Origin: a virus
Strand: one strand, 5' to 3'
DNA length: 64,000 nt
Virus record (IMG/VR): IMGVR_UViG_3300042523_000723
Coordinates: 1-64,000 of that record
The notes under the pieces were generated by a model, which saw only the letters and a program-made list of their open reading frames with translations, had not been told where the DNA came from and made no database searches. Made by a program: the position numbers and the translations under genes. This document shows positions 38,187-48,200 of this stretch, in pieces (position 1 is the first letter of the stretch; every line of letters starts with the position of its first letter).

Positions 38187-40226
38187 ATGAGAAAAAACGT
38201 AAATCCAAAAACATTAAAAGGTCAAGACAAACTTAATAGGATGTTAGATCTTATGGGGAAAATGAATACTTTAAATGAAAGTAAATCATATTCTGAATTA
38301 GAATTAATCAAAAAAGGACCTAATGACGTTGTTTATGGTATCATTAGAGAAAATCACGATTACTTTATTAAAACTTCAAATAAAACTTCAGGACGATTCT
38401 TATCAGAAGACTTTAGTTATGTCGGAGGACTACAAAACAAATATGATGAAAGATATAAGTCATATGCGGAAGCAATCAAACACTTAAATATGAAGTTTGA
38501 TATGTTGAATGAGTCTTATGGTATCGAAAACAATACTAATATTTTTGAGTCTGACGGTGTTGCCTTTGGTGGTGGGGTAGGTTTTGGATTTGTTATGGAA
38601 GAAGATGAAGAAGATCAAACTGAAGGAGAAAAAGAAATTATATCTGACGCAGATTTAGAAGAACAAAAGAAAGTTCTTAAGGTTAATACCCCTAAAGTAG
38701 AAGCACCTGTGGAAGATGAGGTAGAAGATGAGACTGAAGTTAATGTTGATATGGGAGGAGACATCGCAGATGTTGATTTCGGTGAAGAAGAAACTGAAGA
38801 GGATATGGGTGATGAAGAAGGTGATGATAACACTAAAAAGATACAAAAATATACCGGTAAAATCGGACAGTTGTTAAGAGATATGGATGTAGCGGATTCT
38901 GACTTAGAAAAATATGTAATTAATTCAATTATCTCAGCGATGCATTTAGATGAAATGGATGAAGGAGATAAAGAAGATATTATTGCAAAATTAGAAGGTG
39001 GAGAAGACGAAGAAGTTTCAGACGAGTTCGATAAGGGAGGTGATGAAGAAGTAGATGAGTTCGATATGGGTTCCACTGAAAAAACACCGGAAGAAAGTGG
39101 TGATGAACTATCTGAAGGTGAGGACAAAGAAGATGGTGATGATAAAAAAGAAGTTCTTAACATCACAGAAAAACAAATGGATATGTTACACAAAAAAGGT
39201 ATCTGTGAATGTGATGATAAGTGTTTAGTATATAGAGAATCAGGTGTTGAAGATTCAATATTGTTAGATAAAATTGCCGAAACTGATAAAGAATGTATAT
39301 TCATTTCTAAAAAACAAATGGATATGTTACACGAAAAAGGTATCTGCAAATGTGGTGATGTTACACTAAAATATAAAGAAGGTAAAAAAGAAAAAAACGA
39401 AGGTAGAGTTTTTTCTAAAAAACAATTAATGGAATCTTTCTTAAGAAGAGAAACTAAAAAAACACTTAGAAACGTTATTAAAGAAAGAAGAGAACTTTGT
39501 GAACAATGTGGTAGTAGAATGAACGAAGGTATGTGTATGAAATGTGAACTTAGCGAAAGTGAAATGGTATACGAAAAACTTGCCGGTAAACAAAGAAATT
39601 TAGATAAAAACAATAATGGTAGAATCGATGCGGAAGACTTCAAAATGTTACGTAAAGGAAGAAAAGATAGTAGACGTAATATAGATGAAGAAGATATGTC
39701 TGTAATGGACGCAATTGCAACTGGTCAAGGTTACTTATCCACCACAGGTGATTTAGACAGAGACTTCGATGGTATCCCTAATCGTTTAGATATGGATAAC
39801 AACGATGATGGTAAATTAGATTTTGAGATGGGTAAAGGTGATGACTTCATTGACTTAGATATCAATTTCTTAAGAAATAATAATCCAGGAACTAAAGAAA
39901 GGGAAAGAACTATAACTAGACCAACAACTACCCCAGGAAAAGGTGATAAGTGGAGAACTACTAAGCGACCTAAAGTTGATCCTAGACCTAAAGCACAAAT
40001 GGATAACGATGAAGACTTCATTGACTTAGATATCGATTTCTTAAGAAATGATAGTCCGGGAACTAAAGAAAAGGAAAGAACTATAACTACACCAACAACT
40101 AGACCAGGAAAAGGTGATAAGTGGAGAACTATTAAACGTCCTAAAGTTGATCCTAGACCTAAGGCAGAAAACCCAAATATGGATAAACCAAAACCTTCTT
40201 ACAGAAGAAGAGGTATGTTTAGATAA
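38187..40226 (+). CDS. Large acidic modular protein with EF-hand and zinc-knuckle motifs
   Basis: This 679-aa protein's N-terminus (LNRMLDLMGKMNTLNES) is tag-like with LNE/S. A very acidic region spans about 150-320. Two copies of KKQMDMLH(K/E)KGIC-x-C follow (about 330 and 373), then a zinc-ribbon-like CEQCGSRMNEGMCMKC (about 436-451). EF-hand-like loops come next (DKNNNGRIDAEDF; DRDFDGIPNRLDMDNNDDGK), and the C-terminus has two 70-residue tandem repeats around (F)IDLDI(N/D)FLRN...PGKGDKW. It is likely a virion or core protein binding Ca2+ and Zn2+. It overlaps the next ATG by one base. Confidence 0.65.
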   Translation: MRKNVNPKTLKGQDKLNRMLDLMGKMNTLNESKSYSELELIKKGPNDVVYGIIRENHDYFIKTSNKTSGRFLSEDFSYVGGLQNKYDERYKSYAEAIKHLNMKFDMLNESYGIENNTNIFESDGVAFGGGVGFGFVMEEDEEDQTEGEKEIISDADLEEQKKVLKVNTPKVEAPVEDEVEDETEVNVDMGGDIADVDFGEEETEEDMGDEEGDDNTKKIQKYTGKIGQLLRDMDVADSDLEKYVINSIISAMHLDEMDEGDKEDIIAKLEGGEDEEVSDEFDKGGDEEVDEFDMGSTEKTPEESGDELSEGEDKEDGDDKKEVLNITEKQMDMLHKKGICECDDKCLVYRESGVEDSILLDKIAETDKECIFISKKQMDMLHEKGICKCGDVTLKYKEGKKEKNEGRVFSKKQLMESFLRRETKKTLRNVIKERRELCEQCGSRMNEGMCMKCELSESEMVYEKLAGKQRNLDKNNNGRIDAEDFKMLRKGRKDSRRNIDEEDMSVMDAIATGQGYLSTTGDLDRDFDGIPNRLDMDNNDDGKLDFEMGKGDDFIDLDINFLRNNNPGTKERERTITRPTTTPGKGDKWRTTKRPKVDPRPKAQMDNDEDFIDLDIDFLRNDSPGTKEKERTITTPTTRPGKGDKWRTIKRPKVDPRPKAENPNMDKPKPSYRRRGMFR

Positions 40227-40624
40227 TGAAACTAGTATATATAAATAAAATAGGTCAAAACTGGAAGGGGAATTACATTTATGAATTCCTCTTTTCAGAT
40301 ATTTTAGATGATATAGATGGTGAAGGATGGGACTCGTACCCATCATCTGGTAATCCAGAACCACCAGAAGGGAAATTAATAAAAAAGTCAGGTGTATTAA
40401 ATACTGATTTAAAATTAGATTTAGTACAAGAGTCTGACTCATTTGCAATGTGGGACGCAGTTGATGGAATTGTTGCAATGGCTTGGGAAAATATGGAAGG
40501 ATATGATGATTATCCCGAAAAAAGACTATATTTCTCTTTTGGTGAAGAAATTTCTTCGGTAGAAGATAAACTATATGAAAAAGATATGGTAATAATATAT
40601 GAAAAGGAAACTATAAATACGTAA
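40226..40624 (+). CDS. Hypothetical protein
   Basis: This 132-aa acidic protein is rich in aromatic residues (NYIYEFLFSDILDDIDGEGWDSYPSSG...). It is unrecognised. Its ATG shares a base with the upstream stop (TAATG), so it is translationally coupled to the large acidic protein. Confidence 0.55.
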   Translation: MKLVYINKIGQNWKGNYIYEFLFSDILDDIDGEGWDSYPSSGNPEPPEGKLIKKSGVLNTDLKLDLVQESDSFAMWDAVDGIVAMAWENMEGYDDYPEKRLYFSFGEEISSVEDKLYEKDMVIIYEKETINT

Positions 40625-40627
40625 GTT

Positions 40628-41125
40628 ATGGGAAAAAAAATTAGAATATATGAATCAGAGATTAGGAGAGCAACTAGACGTAAATTAATGGAACGTTATG
40701 TTGACGAGGACTATGAGATGAGAGATACTTATAGTAAAAAAGATTTTAAGCCAACACCAAAAGAAAGAGGTGTTGAGGATGTGTTTGGTAAGTATGGTGA
40801 CGATATGGATCCTGCGGTTGTTAGATATATGAGAAAAAATCCCGATCACATTCTAAGAAGAATGGCGAAATTATACCCAGACATCTATATGAGACACATT
40901 CCATTACAATCTAACACAGAACTAGAAATGGGGGATGAAATGATAGGTGAGGAAACTCAAATGACTGTCTATGATGACCCAACAAAATTGGCATCTGATT
41001 TATCAAATGATAAAATTAAAAGGGATGATACTGTAGGTCTAAAAGACGCACAAGGTAACATAAGAACCGCAACATTTGGTGAATCAAAAAAAGACTTAAT
41101 TAAAAAATTCATAAAAAGAAAGTAA
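40628..41125 (+). CDS. Tagged hypothetical head protein
   Basis: This 165-aa protein's N-terminus MGKKIRIYESEIRRATRRKLMER is a basic amphipathic tag variant (YESEI like SESDL). The rest (KDFKPTPKERGVEDVFGKYGDDMDPAVVRYMRKNPDHILRRM) is helical and unrecognised. It lies 3 nt from its neighbours in a compact late operon, 40.2-43.3 kb. Confidence 0.55.
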   Translation: MGKKIRIYESEIRRATRRKLMERYVDEDYEMRDTYSKKDFKPTPKERGVEDVFGKYGDDMDPAVVRYMRKNPDHILRRMAKLYPDIYMRHIPLQSNTELEMGDEMIGEETQMTVYDDPTKLASDLSNDKIKRDDTVGLKDAQGNIRTATFGESKKDLIKKFIKRK

Positions 41126-41128
41126 GTT

Positions 41129-41860
41129 ATGACAAAAGGGGAAATCATAAAAAAACTAATTTCAGAAAAATTTGCGTCAAAAGCACAACAAAGGTTCTTT
41201 TATGCTATGGCGGACAAAGATACTAAAAAAGGTAGAAAGTTTAAGAAGTGGGCAAAAGAATTTTCTGATGATACTGATTTTGAGGATATACCTGAAAAAG
41301 TTTCTGAGGATAAAAAAGAAACTAAAAACCCAAAAATGAAAAAAAGGGATTTAGTAGAATACATTAATTCTAAAGTTAAGATTAATGAATCTCCATATAA
41401 TGAAAGTGGTGATCGTTTTTTCGTAATTAGGGAAATACCTTCATCTGATAGAACTAAAGTATTTAAATTTTTAGAGCACCTTAGAGAAAGTGGACTTATT
41501 AATATGTATGGTGCATCCCCATTATTAAATTGGGATAAAGATGATTTACATAGATGGTTATATGGAATGGGTAAGGATCCTGAAAGTTTAGAAGAAGAGA
41601 TAGAAAATTTAGATTATTATGATGAAGATGAAGATGAGTATGATTCTACTGGTGATAAAAACATGTTAGAAAAACAATTAACACACATAAATTATCTTTT
41701 AGATAATAAACAAGAAATAAGAGATATTTTAATTAGGGCAGCTTTGGCTAGAATAGAAAATAGTGGAGGTAGTACCGACTTAATAAATGTACAGAGAGTA
41801 TTTGGGAGAATGGCATCAGATTCTTTTAAAATGTGGACTAGTATTATGTATCCGATTTAA
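41129..41860 (+). CDS. Tagged protein with DUF3008-like segment
   Basis: This 243-aa protein starts MTKGEIIKKLISEKF (tag, I-S-E/K). SKAQQRFFYAMADKDTKKGRKFKKWAKEFSDDTDFEDIPEKV (about 17-58) resembles the short DUF3008 family (SKAQQ...G...A...D...LPEKV) found in phages. A second tag-like element occurs near residue 72 (RDLVEYINSKVKINES). The C-terminal part has acidic helices. Confidence 0.55.
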   Translation: MTKGEIIKKLISEKFASKAQQRFFYAMADKDTKKGRKFKKWAKEFSDDTDFEDIPEKVSEDKKETKNPKMKKRDLVEYINSKVKINESPYNESGDRFFVIREIPSSDRTKVFKFLEHLRESGLINMYGASPLLNWDKDDLHRWLYGMGKDPESLEEEIENLDYYDEDEDEYDSTGDKNMLEKQLTHINYLLDNKQEIRDILIRAALARIENSGGSTDLINVQRVFGRMASDSFKMWTSIMYPI

Positions 41861-41872
41861 AAATAAAAAAAT

Positions 41873-43306
41873 ATGAAAAGAAAAAATATCATTAACGAAG
41901 TAACTAATAGAGTTATAAAAGAAAAATATAGACTTAACAAAATCGTTGAGGCAATTGAATATGATCCAGAACAACCAGAAAGGATGAATCCCGGATTAGA
42001 AAAAAGACTTAGAAGTGGTGAACATATCTTTGGTAAGAGTAAATCAATACCTGTTGGTTCGGAAGCACAAAATTATTCTGAAAAACTGGCAAGTAAAAGA
42101 TTTAAAGAAATTATTAATAAAGTAAAGAGATATCATGGAGTCCAAAACATCAACCCTATGATGATGCAACAGATGTTTCAGATTATGGGCGAAGTTAGTC
42201 AAATTGAGTCCAGACATAAAGAAGCTTTAGAACAATTGGCGATTGATATAGTTTCCGAAGAATTTGACATTCCGGATCAAATGTTAGAGGCAACATTATC
42301 ACCTCCCGGTACTGATTTAGGGTTTAATGATCAAGATGAAGAGGAAGAAGATGAACAAGACTATGGTTCAGAGTTTGAGACACCAAAAGCCCCAAAAAGT
42401 GCGGAGAGAATGGAAGAGTTAGAAATGGAGGTAGATAAAAGAAGAGTCATAAACGCTTTGATGCAAGGGGCATCTAAAAAAGGACACTATATTTTCCATA
42501 TGGTTGCTGACGAATTAGATACTATTGACCCTAGACTTATGGGGTTATATGGTAAGCTAATGTCTTTAGCAGATTTCCAATATTGGGTGATTCCCGATAC
42601 TACTATGACAGGACAAGCTGGAGGTGTAGAGAAGATTGAATGGAGAAAGGCTAAATCGCCTGAAGATTCTGACGAGGAAGAAGAAATGGATAAAGTTAAT
42701 GTTGAGGAAGGAGACGAGATACCTGTAGTAGTAGCAAAGGCTTGGATATTCCCGCTTTTAGTACATGAACTTATTAAAGGTACATTAGAATTATCCGCAA
42801 TCAATTGGGCGGACGGTCACTTAGATTTTGAAGAACAATCAGAAGTAATTAAAAAGGCAGATACACCAGAAGGTGAAATATGGGGGATGAGATTAGGTCC
42901 TGGTATGTGGGAGAAGTTCTTAGATTGTGTAGGATCTGAAAATTACGATATGAAACAATGGTTATTTCAAGAATTAACTAAATTGCCGGCAAAACAATTT
43001 CATGAATTTATGAAAGAAATTTTAAGTGGTAGCCAAAAGTGTAAAGAAGTAATCCAAACATTAAAAGACTTACACGCAGAAGATCCTTCAGATAGTTTAG
43101 AAGACATATTCGATGAAACAGGTTATGATGATATGGACGATATTATAGATAACTTAGATAATGAAACCGAAGAAGAACCAACTACTGATGAACCAAAAGA
43201 ATTAGATTATTCCGAAATGTCACCTAATGAAATACAAGGGTTGATAGATGATGCATTAGATAACGGTGACTTCGATACGGTTGCGAAACTACATAAATAT
43301 TTATAA
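41873..43306 (+). CDS. Putative structural protein
   Basis: This 477-aa protein's start MKRKNIINEVTNRVIKEKY contains INE/V. The centre (MQGASKKGHYIFHMVADELDTIDPRLMGLYGKLMSLADFQYWVIPD) and a Trp/Gly-rich segment (GEIWGMRLGPGMWEKFLDCVG) are probably globular. Both ends are acidic, with a Glu/Asp tail. No family is recognised. Position just upstream of the terminase-portal block suggests a virion or assembly role. Confidence 0.55.
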   Translation: MKRKNIINEVTNRVIKEKYRLNKIVEAIEYDPEQPERMNPGLEKRLRSGEHIFGKSKSIPVGSEAQNYSEKLASKRFKEIINKVKRYHGVQNINPMMMQQMFQIMGEVSQIESRHKEALEQLAIDIVSEEFDIPDQMLEATLSPPGTDLGFNDQDEEEEDEQDYGSEFETPKAPKSAERMEELEMEVDKRRVINALMQGASKKGHYIFHMVADELDTIDPRLMGLYGKLMSLADFQYWVIPDTTMTGQAGGVEKIEWRKAKSPEDSDEEEEMDKVNVEEGDEIPVVVAKAWIFPLLVHELIKGTLELSAINWADGHLDFEEQSEVIKKADTPEGEIWGMRLGPGMWEKFLDCVGSENYDMKQWLFQELTKLPAKQFHEFMKEILSGSQKCKEVIQTLKDLHAEDPSDSLEDIFDETGYDDMDDIIDNLDNETEEEPTTDEPKELDYSEMSPNEIQGLIDDALDNGDFDTVAKLHKYL

Positions 43307-43322
43307 TAATTATTAAAACATT

Positions 43323-43330
43323 ATATTTAT
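43323..43330 (+). promoter_or_regulatory. Late-promoter-like ATATTTAT element
   Basis: ATATTTAT, 13 nt before the ATG at 43344. Confidence 0.5.
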
Positions 43331-43343
43331 TAATAAAAAGACA

Positions 43344-44414
43344 ATGGTAGGTACTTTAAACCCCAATTTTAAAAAATTAATACTAAAATATATTAGTTAC
43401 CAGAAGCATAACTATGGTGACGATTACACGTTGTATATTGACGATATGATAAAATACTTTGACGATATAGATAAAGTAGATATATTTTCAGGTGTTTTTA
43501 ATTATATTATTGAGGAAGAAGATGAGGACCCATTAGACTATATAGACTTAAATGAATTAAATGATCGGTTTTATTCTGATACTATAATAAAAATATTGAG
43601 GGATTCAGGTTGGTTTGAAAAATATTTTAATTTAGATAGGTACAAAGATTACGTAACTAAAGAAGGTAGAGCAATACCAATATTCAATGATATTAAATGG
43701 GGTGGAGATACCCCCTATTTAATTATCGATGGGTGGCATGAATTATCAACATTATACCACTCTAATGATAGAAGTGTTGCCGAACTTGTATTAGGTGAAG
43801 ATTCGTCAGAACTTTTTAGTGTTGATAGTGTTGACTTTATGGGTGAAGTGTGGAATGAATTAAATGAAAAATCATTAAAACACATAATAGATTATATTAA
43901 GGATAATGGTTTTATTGGCGGAGAATTAGAGTATGATGAAGATCCAGATGGTGGCGGATTGAGTGAGGATATGTTGGCCGACAGTGATTTATTAGGTGAA
44001 TTAATAAATGATGAAGATATGTTTGATGACTTAAAGAGGGAATTGGAAAATTTTTATAGGTGGTCATACAACTCCGCAGCGGAATCCGAAGTGTTTAAGT
44101 CTATAAGTAGTGATATAGTAGATCTTTTGGGTTCTGAAGGTGAGTGGGATGTAATCAAATCAAAAAAAGAAGGTGGTTCAAATAAACATATTTTAAAGTT
44201 CGACATTAGTAAAATATTTATGGATATATTAGAAAGATTCGTGGAGTGTGAAGGTAAATTACCTGAAGATGAATATTCGGATTTTTTACAGGTCTTAAGT
44301 GCAACATTAGAATGTGAAGGAGAAATGTTAGAAACACCCGATATGGGATATTTTTATCCTGATAGTAGTACGATATCTGAACATTTAAATGAAAATTTAT
44401 TAGGAAACTTATAA
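43344..44414 (+). CDS. Acidic hypothetical protein
   Basis: This 356-aa protein is rich in Asp/Glu/Tyr (DYTLYIDDMIKYFDDIDKVDIF, ELEYDEDPDGGGLSEDMLADSDLLGEL) and resembles the 23827 product in composition. It starts without a clear tag (MVGTLNPNFKKLILKYI). Its stop shares a base with the next ATG. Confidence 0.55.
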   Translation: MVGTLNPNFKKLILKYISYQKHNYGDDYTLYIDDMIKYFDDIDKVDIFSGVFNYIIEEEDEDPLDYIDLNELNDRFYSDTIIKILRDSGWFEKYFNLDRYKDYVTKEGRAIPIFNDIKWGGDTPYLIIDGWHELSTLYHSNDRSVAELVLGEDSSELFSVDSVDFMGEVWNELNEKSLKHIIDYIKDNGFIGGELEYDEDPDGGGLSEDMLADSDLLGELINDEDMFDDLKRELENFYRWSYNSAAESEVFKSISSDIVDLLGSEGEWDVIKSKKEGGSNKHILKFDISKIFMDILERFVECEGKLPEDEYSDFLQVLSATLECEGEMLETPDMGYFYPDSSTISEHLNENLLGNL

Positions 44415-45268
44415 TGAAGATTAAACTAACGGAAAGACAATATTTAAAAGTTATTACTGAAAATCAAAACCCTAACATTGATAGGTTATTACAAAAGTTT
44501 TTTGACGATACTAGATCCTTAGATGAAGACGAAAAACTATATTATTTTTTCGATATATATGAATTTAATGAAAAAATGATGGGAGTTAGTGATAGATTGT
44601 ATGATTGGTTTAAATATAGTCTTTTAAGTGACATTAAAATGATTAATCGTAGAACTCTTAGTAAATACCAAAATAAAATTAATAATCTTTTAGAATTGTT
44701 AACTACAAAAGAAACTAAAAAAATAATAGATTCTAATAAAAACGTTTTAGAAAAAATTAAAGAATTAATTAAATTAGAAAGTGTTATACCAAAATATTTT
44801 AAAAGTGAAATCTTAAAAGAGTTAATTGATGGATTATTGTTTGATTCCATACAATATCTGTTTAACAATTATGAACCTAAAGAAGCGATTAGACAATCAT
44901 CCATTCTATCTGATCATTTAGGTATAAATAGAATGGAAAATATAGAACCATTAGTTAAAGATTTCGCAGAAAAAAATGGGTTAACTATCATACCTAAACA
45001 TAAAGGGTTCACTCTCCAAAAAGATGAAGGTAGTATGGTTAGGGATTTAATTAATTATATGAAAGATATACCAGAAATACCTAAGAAAACAAAAAGAGGG
45101 TTTTTAGACTTTATTGGTAGTCATTATACGGGTGGGCAATATTCTACCTTTTGGAGTGCGGTTAATAAGGCGGGTATTATACAAAAAGTAGGTGGTGGTA
45201 ATAACGTCACATACGAATTAGGTCCTAACTACAAAGCGTATGAAGAAGGTAATGTAGTTGCATTTTAA
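44414..45268 (+). CDS. Tagged hypothetical protein
   Basis: This 284-aa protein starts MKIKLTERQYLKVITENQNP (ITE/N site), the same class as MKIRITESQ and MKIIITENQ. A long helical middle is followed by a C-terminal region (FIGSHYTGGQYSTFWSAVNKAGIIQKVGGGNNVTYELG) that reads like a winged-helix. Its target is unknown. It is the gene immediately before the terminase. Confidence 0.55.
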   Translation: MKIKLTERQYLKVITENQNPNIDRLLQKFFDDTRSLDEDEKLYYFFDIYEFNEKMMGVSDRLYDWFKYSLLSDIKMINRRTLSKYQNKINNLLELLTTKETKKIIDSNKNVLEKIKELIKLESVIPKYFKSEILKELIDGLLFDSIQYLFNNYEPKEAIRQSSILSDHLGINRMENIEPLVKDFAEKNGLTIIPKHKGFTLQKDEGSMVRDLINYMKDIPEIPKKTKRGFLDFIGSHYTGGQYSTFWSAVNKAGIIQKVGGGNNVTYELGPNYKAYEEGNVVAF

Positions 45269-45278
45269 TCATTTATAG

Positions 45279-45286
45279 ATATTTAT
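45279..45286 (+). promoter_or_regulatory. Late-promoter-like ATATTTAT element
   Basis: ATATTTAT, 13 nt before the terminase ATG. Confidence 0.5.
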
Positions 45287-45299
45287 ATAGAAAAAAATA

Positions 45300-48200
45300 A
45301 TGGATAGAGCAGAACAACTTAAAATATTTGCTCGATGTTTAGGTGATCCAACATACGCAATAGAAACGTTTTTAAAGACATTTGATTTAACTCAGAAAGG
45401 TATGGTACCTTTTAAGTTGTATTACAAACAAAAAGAAATCATTAAGTCATACGAAAAAAACAATCGTAATCTGGTAACTAAACCTCGGCAGGCAGGTGTG
45501 TCTACAACTACTGCCGCATATATTGCAGTTAAAACTGCCTTTGGTGATCCAGATAACCCACATAAAGTACTTATACTCGCCAATAAACAAACATTGGCGC
45601 AAGAATTTTTAAAAAAAGTAAAAGACTTTTTAGAACAAATACCTTATTGGGTTTGGGGGTTAGATGAGTCAACAGATTATTTAGAGATAAATTCAAAAGG
45701 ACATCTTAAATTAAAATCAAACGGTTGTGAAATTAGAGCCCTCGCAACGTCTAAAGATGCATTAAGGGGTTTTACTCCAACATTCTTAGTAATGGACGAG
45801 GCGGCATTCATCGACAATGGGGCAGATGTATTTGGTGCCGCATTGGCGTCATTAGGTACTGGTGGTAAAATCGCACTTATATCTTGTGTAACGGATGATA
45901 CATTTATTTTCACTGATAAAGGATTAAGACAAGTTTCTGATTTTATAGATTATGGACAACCTGATAACCCTAATGAGGGTTATTATGTGGATGAATACTC
46001 AATTTTAGGGAAAGATAAAACTAGGCAATCGAATATTTTAGTAAATAATGGTTTACAAGATACTATTAAAATTACCACAACAAATAGTTTTTTAGAAGGT
46101 ACATTAACACATAAACTTTGGGTTTATCAGAGTGAAACTAAAATTTATAGTTGGTTACCTATGGGTGAAATAAAAGAAGGTGATTATGTTAATATTCAGT
46201 ATGGTTATAATTTATTTGGGGATGATGATAAAATAGAACATAATTACATCTTTAATAATAAAGAAAAAAAACCAAAAAAGATTTATAAAGAGATTGATAA
46301 TGATTTAAGTTATTTAATAGGGTTATACCTTTCAGAAGGTTCTAGTTATAAAAAATATAATAAAAAAGGTGAATTAGTTGGTGTAAGTATAACATTAACT
46401 TGTGGTGATTTTATTGGGGACTCCATTAATAACGCAGGTTTTAATTATAGTTGTCATGATGGATTACACTATACAATTTCATCTAAATATTTAGGTTCTT
46501 TACTGGAAAATTTAGGCATCGATTTAAGTCTTACCGCAACTAAAAAATTTATACCTAAAAAATTATTATCATTGTCTAAAGAAAAGACTATTCATCTTTT
46601 AAAAGGTTTTATGGATGGAGATGGTTATTCAGATAGTGTTAGGGGTAGAATAGGTATTAATATTTCTTCTAAGAAGATGTGTTTACAAATAAGATATATG
46701 TTATCTAATTTAGGTATTTTAACAGATTATCAAGAAGGTATTAATAAAGGTTCTAAATTGATACCTACAAAAAGTAACTATTATAGATTATCTGCAACAT
46801 CTATTGACGCCTTAAAATACTTTGAACTAATAGGGTTTAATTTTGAAAGAAAAGAAAAGAAAAAAGATTCGATTAAAAAAGTTAATTTAAATAATAGATA
46901 TAGAATCATACCAAACGGTAAAATCATATTGAGACGAATTATTGACGATAATAATTTAGTAAGACGTTTTAGGGGTAGTAATTTAAAATTAACTAGTATT
47001 AGATTAAGTGATAAAAATAAAACCTCAAATCTATCAGTTAACATTTTTAAAAGTTTTATAGATTATATTGAAAACAATTTAGGTATTGATATCACAAAAT
47101 ATAATATTGATAAAATCTTAATGGAAAAAAGTAAATGGGTTAGAGTAAGTAAAATAGAAAAAAGTAAAAATAAAACTTATGATTTTTCATTACCTGAAAC
47201 AGATGATTTTTGGTGTCATTCAGTTTTATATAACAATATATTAGGACACCAAACCCCTAATGGGATGGACGAATTATATTATAAAACATATGATAAATCC
47301 AAAACAGGCGATAATAACTTCAATATTGTGGAAATGAAATGGTATCAGGACATTAGATATAATAGAGGGTTGTATTGGGTTAGAGGTGATGAAAAAGAAG
47401 AAGAGATTAAATGTGAATCATTAGGTAGAACCAAACTTAGGTGGGAATATAAGGGTGTTATATATGAGACAGATGAATCTACAATAGACTATTATGAAGT
47501 AATGGTTAAAGACGGGTGGAAACCATTGTCGCCATGGTATGATGAAATGTCGGCAGATATGGGTGACCCTAAGAAAATCGCACAGGAACTTGACGTTTCA
47601 TTTATTGGGTCAGGTGGTAATGTTATTGAAGATGAATATATAGTCTACCACGAAGAGAATTTCGTCTTCGATCCAAATTTTTCTGCGGAGGCAGAAAAGA
47701 GTATGTGGATATGGAAAAAACCTGAAGTCGGGCACAAATACATAATGGGTGTGGACGTTAGTAGAGGGGACGGTAAAGATAGTTCTACTATTGTTATATT
47801 AGACTTCGAAAACTTAGAACAAGTTGCAGAATTTAAACATAAGTTACCACCCGATATGTTGGCGGAAATTGTTTATAAGTATGGTAATATGTATAACGCG
47901 TATACTATTGTGGATATTACTGGAGGTATGGGTGTGGCAACAGTATTAAAACTTCTGGAGATGGAATATGAATATCTACATTATGATGACCCTAAAAGTA
48001 GAAAATTATCTGAAAAGTATTCGAAGACTGTATACAAACAAGGTGATAAAGTACCGGGATTTAATGTTGGTAATACTCGTCTACAAATGGTTTCTGAATT
48101 AGAAGAACATATTAGAGAAAATAAAACTATAATACGTTCACGGAGATTAATATCAGAACTTAGAACATTTGTTTATAAAAATGGTAGACCGGATCATATG

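Noticed and set aside
38615-39643. 342-aa Ser-rich minus-strand ORF
   Set aside because: It is the complement of the GAA/GAT-rich acidic region of the 38187 gene; such Ser/Leu-rich frames arise opposite Glu/Asp runs. The same applies to 54112-54681.
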